Shown here piece after piece: positions 1-10,744 of a DNA stretch of 64,000 nt; the first letter of the stretch is position 1; each line of letters starts with the position of its first letter. This DNA is from Prunus persica (taxonomy: Eukaryota > Streptophyta > Magnoliopsida > Rosales > Rosaceae). The position numbers and the translations under genes are program-made. The notes under the pieces were generated by a model. It saw only the letters and a list, made by a program, of their open reading frames with translations. It did not search any database and was not told the origin of the DNA. The stretch spans positions 2,875,508 through 2,939,507 of the forward strand of contig NC_034011.1 of assembly GCF_000346465.2 (NCBI RefSeq), written 5' to 3'.

Positions 1-434
1 CTTTGATGCAAGTGAAATATTGTAGCACCAAAAATGAAAAGGAAACACAGTCAGAGTCAATTTCATCAAGATACAAAAAGGGTTCCATAAAAAAATAAAA
101 TAAAAACACCAAATTTTGGTTCACGGCGCAAATCAATCTTCCCTGCCTATTGGAAATTTGTACATTACCTCCACAAATTTGCACACGGAAAGGTTAAATT
201 TTATATTACACTTGTGTCCATCGAACAAGAGAAAGTTCCACATATATCATTTGATTATTTCCAGAACACAGAAACCATTCTGCTCGGTGAAAAAGCAGAA
301 CTTATCTATTGGTGTACTCGATTTTATGTCAATTTTCTTCAGTGGAAGACCTAAGTACTAAATCCTAAATAAAACTTACCCAAATCGATAATAGAAGACC
401 AAAATCAAAGAAATTCAAAACGGAGAGAGAGCTT

Positions 435-570
435 ACCTGATTTTGTATGGCCGTTGAATTAGAAATAGTGAAGCTTTTGTGACTTGCTATTTGCTTGAGA
501 GACACAGTGATGAGTGAATAAAACTGAAGCTAGGGCTTTGCTGATGGGTGCGCGGGAGAAGACTCAGAGG

Positions 571-618
<48 letters not shown>

Positions 619-640
619 GGTAACTGGGGACAATGGTAGG
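435..640 (-). other. Putative 5' UTR exon of a minus-strand gene leaving the left edge
   Basis: Read on the minus strand, this stretch looks like a plant 5' leader. It has a CT-rich run, then AAGCCCTAGCTTC-like leader sequence, ending in CAG followed by GTAAGC at about 434, a good splice donor. No ATG opens a credible reading frame in it, so the coding part would lie beyond position 1. The 1-434 stretch would then be first-intron sequence; the short plus-strand open frame at 116-361 there has no recognisable product. The call rests only on composition and the donor site. Confidence 0.35.
575..614. repeat. (GA)n microsatellite
   Basis: An uninterrupted GA run of about 40 bases, lying in the putative leader of the leftmost minus-strand gene, where it reads as a CT-rich leader. 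Confidence 0.95.
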
Positions 641-799
641 GATGTTAATACTTATTGGGCTTAGCATTTCCTCCATTCAAAGTTGGAATGAGGCCCAACT
701 TTAATTTTTTTTATTATTATAAATATTTTATAAATGATTATATTTTGTAATTTTAATTTATTTTTGTTTGGAGGCAGTGGAATCTACCTTGTATTTTAA

Positions 800-1125
800 T
801 TTAGTTTTACAGTTTCAAACAATTTGATCTTTGTATGGTTTTGGGTTGTAAAAATATTTGTTATTTTTATGTATAGAAGTGATATTAAAAGCGATATTGG
901 AGAAAAAGGAAATTGAAAGGATCGTTGAGCTACATGTCTTACACTTCACAACAATTTGATATTCGTATGATTTTGGATTTTATTAATAATTTTTTTTATC
1001 TATATATAAAAATGATTTCAAAAGCGGTATTGGAGGGTACATCAAGTAGGTGGTGTACTCGGAACATATAAAAATTTCGCACATTAGATAAGGAAAATTG
1101 AAGACATCGTTGAGGTACAAGTTTA
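800..1125. repeat. Imperfect direct duplication in AT-rich DNA
   Basis: The 800-930 and 950-1110 stretches share ordered blocks: CAATTTGAT, GTATGATTTTGG-like, AAAAGCG(A/G)TATTGGAG and GAAATTGAAAG...ATCGTTGAG. They look like a diverged tandem duplication with a period of about 140-190 bases. I see no gene in 615-1332. Confidence 0.45.
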
Positions 1126-1332
1126 TTGAGCTGAAAGTATTAAAAGTATAATTGCAGCTAATTATTCAGTTTGTGCATTATTTTCACAGAGAGTTGCAAT
1201 ACCCACATTTTGAATGAAGCAGAAAAATCTCCATTAACTAATACCACTTACATTATTTGATATAATATAATTTTCCAGTACAATCCATTAAAGTGAAAAC
1301 AACAGATAGAATTGGACTTAATTTCCCTCTCT

Positions 1333-1716
1333 CTATCTCCACAAGAATTCATGAACAGAACCTTGCCATGACAGCACAAGCATCAGCAATACTAAAACCC
1401 CAGCAAGCCCCCAGCTTGAGCTCCCAATTCTTAGCACCCATGAAGGTTCAGGAGAAGGAACAAAAGAATCTCCTTGAGTTGATGAAGATGATGAACTTGA
1501 TGATGAAGAAGTGGTTTTAATGGCAATGATAAGTCCAGCAAGAACCATGGGAAGGACAAACCCAGAGCTCCATTTTGTCTCATAATATCTTGCATCAGTT
1601 TTTCTGGTTGTCACATATAATGGTGAAAGTACAATTGCAGATACTAGAGCCAGCACCATGGCTGTTGATCTTTGAGATGAGCTATGGCTTGTGTATGCAT
1701 AGCTAGGAGCAGCCAT
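1333..1716 (-). CDS. Small plant membrane protein of unknown function
   Basis: Single-exon frame of 127 residues from the ATG at 1716 (MAAPSYAYTS). A longer in-frame extension to 1920 exists, but its residues look like translated leader and it crosses a TATA-like stretch, so I prefer the internal start. Hydrophobic segments at about residues 18-35, 52-67 and 102-117 predict two or three membrane helices. A serine run (about 70-79) lies between the second and third, and a tryptophan-rich tail ends the protein. It resembles the short hydrophobic 'transmembrane protein' genes of eudicots, but I do not recognise a named family, catalytic residues or a signal peptide with a clear cleavage site. 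It has no obvious functional partner nearby. Confidence 0.6.
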   Translation of the reverse strand: MAAPSYAYTSHSSSQRSTAMVLALVSAIVLSPLYVTTRKTDARYYETKWSSGFVLPMVLAGLIIAIKTTSSSSSSSSSSTQGDSFVPSPEPSWVLRIGSSSWGLAGVLVLLMLVLSWQGSVHEFLWR

Positions 1717-1786
1717 TGGTGGGCTCAATAGTAAAAACTCAAGCTTGGTTTTTCTTTTTCTTGGAGAAAAACCAACTTGATGATGA

Positions 1787-1797
1787 GTTATATATAA
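1787..1797 (-). promoter_or_regulatory. TATA-like element upstream of the small membrane-protein gene
   Basis: The minus strand reads TTTTATATATAAC here, about 73 bases upstream of the chosen ATG at 1716. This is a plausible TATA box and supports the shorter start. Confidence 0.35.
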
Positions 1798-1979
1798 AAT
1801 CAGATGTGGTTGGAGATTTATAAATACAGAGAGCAAGAAGGAGGACATGGTTAAGGAATCTAGGTTGGAATGATTGTATTTGGATGACAAAAGTGATAGA
1901 CAGCCGTCCAAAAAGTGCAAAAAGGAGAAAGATGAGGGGGACTAAATTATGAAAATAATTGTGGGATGGGTTCAAAAGT

Positions 1980-3518
1980 GATGATAAAGGTTAAAGAAGT
2001 TTGGAAGCTTTGGAAGTAAGGTATTTCTGATGTGTTTTTTTAGTGTGTGTTCATACATGACAATAAGCAAATGCTAGCTGTGGTTCATTATTTTGGGAAA
2101 CCAGCTGTTCTTCTTAACATCTAGATTTCTCTTCAACAGGCAAAGGAAAGGTAAAGTATCAATGAGCAATCTGGGCAAAAAAAAAAGTATCAATGAGCAA
2201 AAATAGAATACAATATCAGCAGAGGTAGCCCCATCTGCAAGATTTTTCTTGTAAATGGGCTATTTTGGACATAAACAGAAAAGGGTCTTGAATGCTTTGG
2301 CCATTGGACCTTTTTTCTATTTTGGGTTTTTGGGATGTGTAAAACTCTACTCGAGTTATAGAATGTTGAATCAAATTAGTTAGTTGTTGAATTAACAATA
2401 GTTAAAAGATAAAGCCTCATCTATCGACTCTAGGTTTGTTTAGATTTGAAGCCAAGTATAGATAATGAATTGGGCTTATCCCATGATCTTGCCTAATTTA
2501 ACCCTCCATGTCTGTTATGATGTTTTGCCATCTACTTGCTTATTTCTACTTGGCATCTTATTTTGTTGCCTTGTGTGCACTACATTTTAAAGGCATTTTT
2601 TTATATGCATATATAGTTCTTTAAAATCTAAGTAAATTTAGGTTTTACCCATAAAAAAACTTTCACTTTTGGAAAAAGCCAAAGCTTTTTGAAAAAAGAC
2701 AGAATAACCTCTCAACTTTCAAACCAAAGACATACAAATGTAAAGGATTTCTTAGGAAATCAAAAAATAAATAAGGGCAATTTTGTCTATTTTTGCTTCT
2801 TTTAAAATTTTTTTCTCTCTTTTGGGCTTTTCCAAAGTCTCCCTAAAATCTATGACAATAATGTCAATTTCTAATTGTGAATTTTATATTTTTGGAAGTC
2901 AGTGCCCATCTTGAAGACACAGTGATGCTTTCCCATGCCCTGATCCTGTAGATTCCTACTGCACCTTATTGGTTGTGCTATCCATTCTTTAATGGCTCAA
3001 CTCTTTTGGGCCCAGATGTCACACATGCTTTTGTTTTTTTGGTTTCAAGATGTCACACATGCTTTTTAATTAGTGTGAAAAGTGCAAACTTTTGCGTCAC
3101 CAAGTAGAAAAAAGTGATTTTCGCAAAAAATAAGTAGAAAAAAGTGATTAGCTTAGTTGAGGTATCTTCAGTTAAAGACACATCTCTTAAAAAAAATTTA
3201 AAGAGAGAGTCTAAAAAAAGAGAACAGAAAAATTCAATAAAAAAACTCTATTCGTACTCTCTAACAACCTCCGTCACTTTTGCAGGAATGTACTTAATTC
3301 ACTCCTGCAACGCGCTCTCCAGCCTAATATCTTTACAATTACAGAGCAATCTCATTGTTTCCTTTTTGTCATTTTAGGGTTGGCAAGATTGGTTTCATCA
3401 TCCAAAAGAACATGCAAGTGGGTTATACAATTGTCCTCTACCTCACAAATGGGGGATGTCTTTCACTCTCTTTTTAAGTCTTGTATGGTGAATGCGTGAA
3501 GCATAGCACAATAAGCCA
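1980..3518. other. Intergenic, no supported gene
   Basis: AT-rich sequence with short open frames only (2216-2398, 3144-3377) that show no recognisable protein features. A short direct repeat, TGTCACACATGCTTTT, occurs at about 3016 and 3051. Confidence 0.6.
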
Positions 3519-4992
3519 ATGCAAGTAGCCAAAAAGGAAAAGCAATCACACATAGAGCACTCATATATGGCCATGGCCTACCCAAAATTGTGTAATGTCC
3601 TCTCCTTCTACCTTGCAACCATCATAGCCATTTCTCAATTCTTGATTTCCATTTTACCTTATTTGAATCCAATCACACTCCTAATCACACTTGCAGATGC
3701 ACTTTTATCTCTATACTTGAGATCATGTGGTCTTTGTCCCTGCACAGTTGAATTAGATGACCAAACCACAATGAACTTTTGGGTTGCAAATTCTAGGAGG
3801 TCCAATAAGCCTGCTCTTGTAATGCTTCATGGGTATGGTGGCAATTCAAAGTGGCAATTCATCCATCAAGTGGGTTCACTTTCTCAAAGTTTCAATCTGT
3901 ACATACCTGATCTATTGTTCTTTGGCAAATCCTACACCAACAGGCCAGAAAGGACAGAGGTTTTCCAAGCAAAATGTGTGGCAGAAGGGTTGAAGAGATT
4001 AGGGGTGGAGAGATTTGCTGTTTACTCTGTAAGTTATGGAGGGTATGTGGCATATTGGATGGCTGAGATGTATCCAGAGTTGGTGGAGAAAGTTGTGGTT
4101 GTGAGTTGTGGGGTTGGGATGACAGAGGAGCAGAAAAGAGAGCAGATCAATAAGGTTGGAAGCAATGCATTGAATCTCCTTGTACCTGAAAGTGCTCATG
4201 ATCTGAGGCTCTTGGTGAATCTGACAGTGCACAAACCTGGCCCTTCTAAGTGGGTCCCTGATATTTTCCTTCATGGGTTCATCAATGTGAGTCTAAAATT
4301 CCTCCATTTTTAGAACACCACCTTACATGGTAGATTATCGTTATTTATTCTTCAATGGTATTGATATCTATCACGGCATAATAGTATGTTATATTGTCAA
4401 ATTGTCAATAACGTAATAATTATTGTGTTTGGTCGGTGAACATTTATACGTCACACTAATTCTAATAGCATTGGATTTGTAAGATATCAATTCCTAAATT
4501 GTATAGAGGTTTGCATGCTGCACATGCAGGTGACCTATAAACAACACAGGAAGGAGAAATTAGAGCTGGCAGAGCACTTGCTGAGTAAAAAAACAGATAT
4601 AGACCTTCCCATTCTAACTCAGGTAGTTAACTTAGCCGTAATTTAAAAACTTAGCCTAATTAATCTTTCTCTTCAGTCTTGTGAATGAATGTTATTTTTG
4701 TGTGAAGGAAACACTGATAATTTGGGGAGACAAGGATGATGTCTTCCCTGTGTACTTGGCCTATCAGCTGCAAAGGTGACTTTTAAACTAATTTATTTCT
4801 TCTTCATGATCAAATTTAACCAGGATTTGAAACCAATCTGAACCTATTGTTAATGTTTTCTTTTCAATCTACAGGCAGTTGGGGCCAAAATCAAAGGTGG
4901 AGATAATCGAGGACACAGGTCATGCAGTAAATATGGATTCACCCATTTCCCTGAATGCTCTGATAACTTCATTCGTTTTGGGTTACTCTTAG
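3519..4992 (+). CDS. Alpha/beta-hydrolase superfamily protein, four exons
   Basis: Exons 3519-4286, 4530-4622, 4708-4775 and 4875-4992 join in frame across GT-AG introns to give 348 residues. An alpha/beta-hydrolase fold is shown by the oxyanion-type HGYGG (104-108), a nucleophile elbow S-V-S-Y-G (Ser172), an acid loop WGDKDD (Asp295-298) and the catalytic His326 in DTGHAVNMDSP. A hydrophobic stretch at about 26-63 suggests an N-terminal membrane anchor, as in plant ABHD6/monoacylglycerol-lipase-like proteins. Later in-frame ATGs (residues 17 and 19) could also be used. The elbow has Ser in place of the usual first Gly of G-x-S-x-G. The substrate cannot be told from sequence; a lipid ester or carboxyl ester is the family's usual range. 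The final exon ends in TAG at 4990-4992. Confidence 0.88.
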
Positions 4993-5446
4993 TGTGACAG
5001 ACTTGCATTATCAAATATATTGAATGATGTATTAGTTTTGGGTTAAACAGAGACTGCTGCTGGCTGCAGATGGAGCACAAAATGTATATATAAGTAGGAT
5101 ATTTTCATGTTATTGGTGAAGTTGGAATGAAACACAGAAACAGGGTTATGCTTGCTTATGGGTCATCTTTGATTAATTTATGCAGCTACAGCTGTGAGAT
5201 GGCCTAACTTTTGCAAGCAGGCATGCCTCGAATCTTGATGTAACTTTTGTTTATCAAGAAATTGCTGTTTGTGTGTGCTCACTTCCTACACAACAAAACA
5301 AGCAAACACAATGGTAGATTAGATTCACACGGTCACACCATATAAAGATATGACCAATAAGCGAAATTGATGTGCTTGTGATCAGGTTAAAGGACTTTCT
5401 TTGAACAATTTATAAGATGAAAATTGCTAGGATTGTTTGTATATGG
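4993..5446. other. Hydrolase 3' flank, no gene
   Basis: Probable 3' UTR and spacer following the hydrolase stop codon. I see no open frame of interest before the kelch-like array begins. Confidence 0.5.
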
Positions 5447-8400
5447 GTGGTTATTGAATTTTTCCACATGTGCCCTCCACTATTATTTCTAAGAACATAG
5501 TGGGGATATTTGGTTATGTTGTTTGCAACAAAAATATTTTGCTTTCGTCAAGATGCGGCTTATGAACTAAATTCATTGCCTTTCATGCAAGAACTAAGGA
5601 ATGACGCCATGTCAAAGCAGATATATCTAGTCGCATGGACTGCTCGCATTTTCTTTTCCGAGGAAGAGCAGTGGTTTTAGACAATCGTATGTATGCTTTA
5701 TCCAATGTATTTGGGGTGGTTATTGAATTTTTCCACATGTTCCATCCACCATCCTATATTATTTCTAAGAACATAGCGGGGATATTTGGTTATGCCGTTT
5801 ACAACAACAATATTTTGGTTTCGTGAAGATGCGGCTTAGGATATAAATTCATTGCCTTTTATGTAAGAACTAAGGAATGACGCTATGTCAAAGCAGATAT
5901 ATCTAGTCTCATGGCCTGCTTGCATTTTCTTTTCCAAGGGAGAGTGGTGGTTTTAGGCAATCGTATGTATGCTTGATCCAATGTATTTCGGGTGGTTATT
6001 GAATTTTTCCAAATGTTTCTTCCTCTATTATTTCGAAGAACATAGTGGGTATTTGGTTAGGCCGTTTACAACAACAATATTTTGCTTTCGTTAATATGCG
6101 GCTTAAGATCTAAATTCATTGCCTTTCATGTAAGAACTAAGGAATGACGCCATGTCAAAGCAGATATATCTAGTTGCATGGCCTGCTTGCATTTTCATTC
6201 CCGAGGGAGAGCGGTGGTTTTAGGCAATCGTATGTATGCTTGATCCAATGTATTTCGGGTAGTTTTTGAATTTTTTCACATGTTCCATCCTCTGTTATTT
6301 CTAAAAACATAGTGGGGGTATTTGTTTATGCCATTTACAACAAAAATATTTAGCTTTCGTTAAGATGCGGCTTAGGAACTAAATTCATTGCCTTTCATGT
6401 AAGAACTAAGGAATGGAGCCATGTCAAAGCAGATATATCTAGTTGCATGGCCTGCTCACATTTTTTTTTCCAGAGGAAGAGCGGTGGTTTTAGGCAATCG
6501 TATGTATGCTTTATCCAATGTATTTGGGATGGTTATTGAATTTTTTCACATGTTCCCTCCTATATTATTTCTAAGAACATGGTGGGGATATTTGGTTATG
6601 CCGTTTACAATAAAAATATTTTGCTTTCGTTAAGATGCGGCTTAGGATCTAAATTCATTGCCTTTCATGTAAGAACTAAGGAATGACGCCATGTCAAAGC
6701 AGATATATTTAGTCGCATGGCCTGCTCGCAAATTTTTTTTTCCAAGGAAGAGTGGTGGTTTTAGGCAATTGTATATATGCTTTATCCAATGTATTTGGGG
6801 TGGTTATTGAATTTTTCCACATGTTCCCTCCTATATAATTTCTAAGAACATAGCGGGGATATTTGGTTATGCCGTTTACATCAACAATATTTTGCTTTCG
6901 TTAAGATGCGGCTTAGGACTTAAATTCATTGCCTTTCATGTAAGAACTAAGAAATGATGCCATGTCAAAGTAGATATATCTAATCGCATGGCCTGCTCGC
7001 ATTTTCTTTTCCGAGGAAGACCGGTGGTTTTAGGCAATCGTATGTATGCTTCATGCAATGTATTTGGGGTGGTTCAATTTTTCCCCATGTTCCCTCTCCA
7101 CTAAAAGATTGGTCTAAAAGCGCGATCCAAAGAGCACAAAAAATATATTCATGTCCTTTTCAAACACGTTGACAAGTATATATAGTATTTGTGTGATATA
7201 GAGGGAAAACACAATTGTTTTGTGTCCAATGTTAACATAATAGGGAAATAATTATGCTCAAAAAGTTTAGGCACAAATTTCGTGTCCAATTATCATATCA
7301 TCATAGAGTTGTCATTTCTCTACAAGAATAGTTGAAGCTTTTTTAACCACGAAAAATGTACTTTTGTGCCATTTTGCTTACAAATTATATTAATAAACAA
7401 TTAAGCCCACAAAATATTATTTGTGTCTTTTACCTACCAATAAAAAACAAGAAACTTAAACGCACATTATTTTAAGCATTATGGCACATTATTGGGCACA
7501 AATATTAATTTTTGTGGTTAAATCCGCACACATTTCAAAATATAATGGTCTATAGAGCACGAACACGCACACCTCTCTCTTGTCTTTTCATCTTTCTCTT
7601 TTCCTTTTTTTTTTCTTTTCATTTCTCCCATCTCTCCCTTACTATTTTTTGTTATTTTCTTTTTCCTTCTTCTTCATCCTCCCTGCTTCTGTCTCAATCT
7701 CTCTCTTTTTTTCTTCTTCTTCCTCCCCCCCTTCCTTTTCTTCTGTTCTTTTTTTTTTCCCTTTCCGTAACCAACCCAGACCGAGCCACCTCTCAAGTAA
7801 CAAAACACCACCACGATTTCTCTAAAGTAAGTTTTCTTTCTAGTCTTTTGTTTATCTTCTTCTTGGGTGTTGAGATAAGAATATGTGTTTATATTAATTA
7901 ATTTCTTTCTTCGATTTTGGGCATGAAATTTGTTGTTTATGGGTGAGTTTATGAATGCATTTTGATTTCAATAGTGATTTTATGATTGATTTTGAGTTCA
8001 GTTGGGATTTTCTGAAGTTGTGCTACTGCGGTTTTGAATTTTTGTTTTAGAATTCTCAAGAAAATGATTGTTCAACTTGATGGAATGGGTCCATATTTTA
8101 TTCAATATTCCATATTTTGTGCTCAAGAAAATATTTTGAGTCCATATTTGTGTTCAACTGAATTTTTATTTTTATATTCTCCAAGAGTTGCTGATAAAGA
8201 GATGGAGTACAGGTGGGGTCTAGCAACTAGCTCAGTCATTTATCAAAATATAAGCACAAATGTTTCATTTGTGCTTTAATTGTCTGACAGGAACTGATGA
8301 ATTTAAGCAATGAAAACTCCTATATAGAAGACCGATAATTTCATAGTAGTTGCACCGTGGGTATTTTTATAGAGCACAATTATTTGTGTTCTTTGACATA

Positions 8401-9235
8401 AACAACACAAATGGAATTTGTGTTTTTACCACAGTTTTTTTGTAGTGCCTCCTCTATTATTTCTAAGAACTAGTGGGGATATTTGGTTATGCTGTTTACA
8501 ACAACAATATTTTGCTTTTGTTAAGATGCGACTTAGGATCTAAATTCATTGCCTTTCAAGGAATGGCGCCATGTCAAAGCATATATATCTAGTCGCATGT
8601 CCTGCTTGCAATTTTTTTTTCCCGAGGAAGAGTGGTGGTTTTAGGCAATCGTATGTATGCTTTATCCAATGTATTTGGAGTGGTTATTAAATTTTTCCAC
8701 ATGTTCCCTCCTTTATTATTTTTAAGAACATAGTGGGGATATTTGGTTATGCCGTTTACAACAACAATACTTTGGTTTTATTAAGATATAGCTGAGGATC
8801 TAAATTCATTGTCTTTCATGTAAGAACTAAGTAATGGCGCCATGTCAAAGCAGATATATCTAGTTGCATGGCCTGCTCGCATTTTCTTTTTAGAGGGAGA
8901 GCATTGGCTTTAGGGAATCGTATGTACGCTTGATCCAATGTATTTGGGGTGGTGGTTAAATTTTTCCACATGTTCCCTCCTCTATTATTTCTAAGAATAT
9001 AGTGGGGATATTTGGTTATGCCGTTTACAATAACAATATATTGCTTTCGTTATGATGCGGCTTAGGATCTAAATTCATTGCCTTTCATGTAAGAACTAAG
9101 GAATGACGCCATGTCAAAGCAAATATATCTATTCGCATGGCCTGCTTGCATTTTCTTTTTCAAGGGAGAACGGTGGTTTTAGGCAATCGTATGTATGCTT
9201 AGTCCAATGTATTTGGGGTGGTTATTGAATTTTTC
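5447..9235 (+). repeat. Tandem array of ~270-bp decayed kelch-like units, interrupted by a CACTA element
   Basis: A unit beginning GGTGGTTATTGAATTTTT recurs about nine times. The internal landmark ATTCATTGCC starts at 5571, 5847, 6114, 6383, 6653, 6924, 8544, 8804 and 9073. Spacings are 260-276 bases apart from one gap that holds the 7099-8447 insertion. Parts translate to kelch/galactose-oxidase-like fragments such as GRAVVLxNRMYALSNVFG and KFIAFHVRTKEW, with frequent stops and frame changes, so the array is not a working gene. About 90 codons per unit suggests tandem amplification of a coding segment from an F-box/kelch-type gene. That origin is inferred from the motif likeness. Confidence 0.8.
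7099..8447. mobile_element. Non-autonomous CACTA (En/Spm-type) element
   Basis: The segment starts CACTAAAAG and ends TTTTTTTGTAGTG, whose reverse complement is CACTACAAAAAAA, a typical plant CACTA terminus. Motifs such as GCACAAAT and ATTTGTG recur near both ends, like CACTA subterminal repeats. Removing these 1,349 bases restores a 271-base spacing between array landmarks (6924 and 8544), so the boundaries are well supported. The target duplication is not clean (CTC on the left, CCT on the right). The inside has a long pyrimidine-rich leader-like stretch (7570-7765) but no transposase, so it would depend on enzymes supplied elsewhere. Confidence 0.82.
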
Positions 9236-10690
9236 TTTGATTGTAAAGCCTATTCTTTAACCCCAAAGTTAATGCTTTCAAGTTTGAAAATAACATGTCT
9301 TCCAAACATGAATTTTGGTGTTCCGACAGAGTATTTGGTTTTTTTTTTTTTTGGGGGGGGGGGGGGAAGAGAGGCAGAATTTTTGTCTTGTTCAAACTGC
9401 CTATGACTACAAGAGGCTTGATCATCAACCTCTGTTGATCACCACGTCCCGAATCAGTGTTGGAAGCAGAGGATGGAGCAACATCGAGATCTTGCATTCA
9501 ACTTTTCTTGTTATGTACATCCATAATGCTTGGCGTTTTCATGTCAATTTCAGCTTCATGCCGTAAATTTCTTGCTTGCTTCTTTCCTTTCTCCATGTGT
9601 TTGTCTTTCTATAAATTATTTCAATATATTTGATTATTTTGTGACTTAGAGATTGCAAGAATAGTGAACCCCAAGGAGAAGAATAAGAAACAAGGTGACA
9701 TGGAAATGATTCAAAAGGTATTTGGCTCATTTGAGGGGCTGAGATTTTTTTCATGTCTTGATTTCCTACTACTACAGGAGGCGTGATCGTCTGGCTATGT
9801 GGATCAATACATTCTAAGTTGTTGTTGGAAGCAAAAGAGGAAGCTACATCAAGATCTTGCATTCAAATGTTTGTGATGCATGCATCCATGGCAATTGGCA
9901 TGCTCATGTCGATTTCAGTTTCATGTCGTAAGTTGCTTGCCTGCTTGCTTCCTTCGTGTTTGATTTTTATAATCCAGAAGATTACATTAATGATTGGTAT
10001 AAGAATGAAACTTATCTAAGAACCTATGAGCCTATGGTTATGCCTATTGTATACATCCACAACGCTTGGCGTTTTCATGTCAATTTCAGCGTTACGTCGT
10101 AAGTTTCTTGCTTGCTTCTTTCCTTCCTCTATGTGTTTGTCTCTCTATAAATTGTTTTAATATATTTGATTATTTTGTGACTTAGAGATTGCAAGAATAG
10201 TGAACCCCAAGGAGAAGTCTTTTAGAAACAAGCTCCAAGTACTAAATAAACTCATAATTTAATTGACTAGTGTTATTTGAATTGGGCATTTTTTTACTGT
10301 GTTATTTTGTAGGTGAGAAGGAAGAGATTGTACACAATTCCAAATGGAACTAAGGCTAAGAGGTCAAGGTACCAGCTCTTAGCCAGAAGGCAATGGACTA
10401 TGCACAAGGCAATTGAGGACCTAGTTCCCAAGGGGCACAACTGACCCAACAACCTCAAACTAAAAGCCACCCTCCTTCAAATGAGCCACAAACTAGTCAA
10501 TCAAGCAAATTTCACTGCATTTTACTACCGCAGAAGGGAGTCAAACTAGGAAGACGATGAAAAAAATTGCACAGAGGAAGTACTTTATCAAAGACCCCTT
10601 CCTCCACCCTTGAAGATGATGTATTAATTGAAATGGTTTTAGTGATGTTTGAATGGAAAAGGGACATTAGTTATTAAATTCAAGAAATTC
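9236..10690 (+). pseudogene. Decayed kelch-like gene fragments with intron-like spacing
   Basis: A second recurrent block begins TTTGATTGTA(A/G)A(G/A)CCTATTCTTTAA and contains CATC(A/G)AGATCTTGCATTCAA. It ends in GTAAGTTTCTTGCTTGC ... GTGACTTAG|AGATTGCAAGAATAG, which looks like a donor-acceptor pair. Copies or part copies lie at 9240-9690, 9775-9930 and 10040-10230. An open stretch at 10312-10443 (reading VRRKRLYTIPNGTKAKRSR and onward) follows a CAG-like acceptor and may be an exon of an unidentified gene. Stops and frame breaks in the blocks argue against function. The link to F-box/kelch genes comes from association with the neighbouring kelch-like units. Confidence 0.5.
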
Positions 10691-10744
10691 TATTGTTTTG
10701 TTCTTATATCTAAAGAGAAAAAAAGAGGAGAGACAAAATAAATA

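Noticed and set aside
1717..1920. N-terminal extension of the small membrane protein from 1920
   Set aside because: Crosses a TATA-like element and has leader-like composition.
7512..7901. 129-residue open frame, very rich in Ser, Phe and Leu
   Set aside because: It is a translated pyrimidine-rich leader-like tract inside the CACTA element; no domain and strong composition bias.
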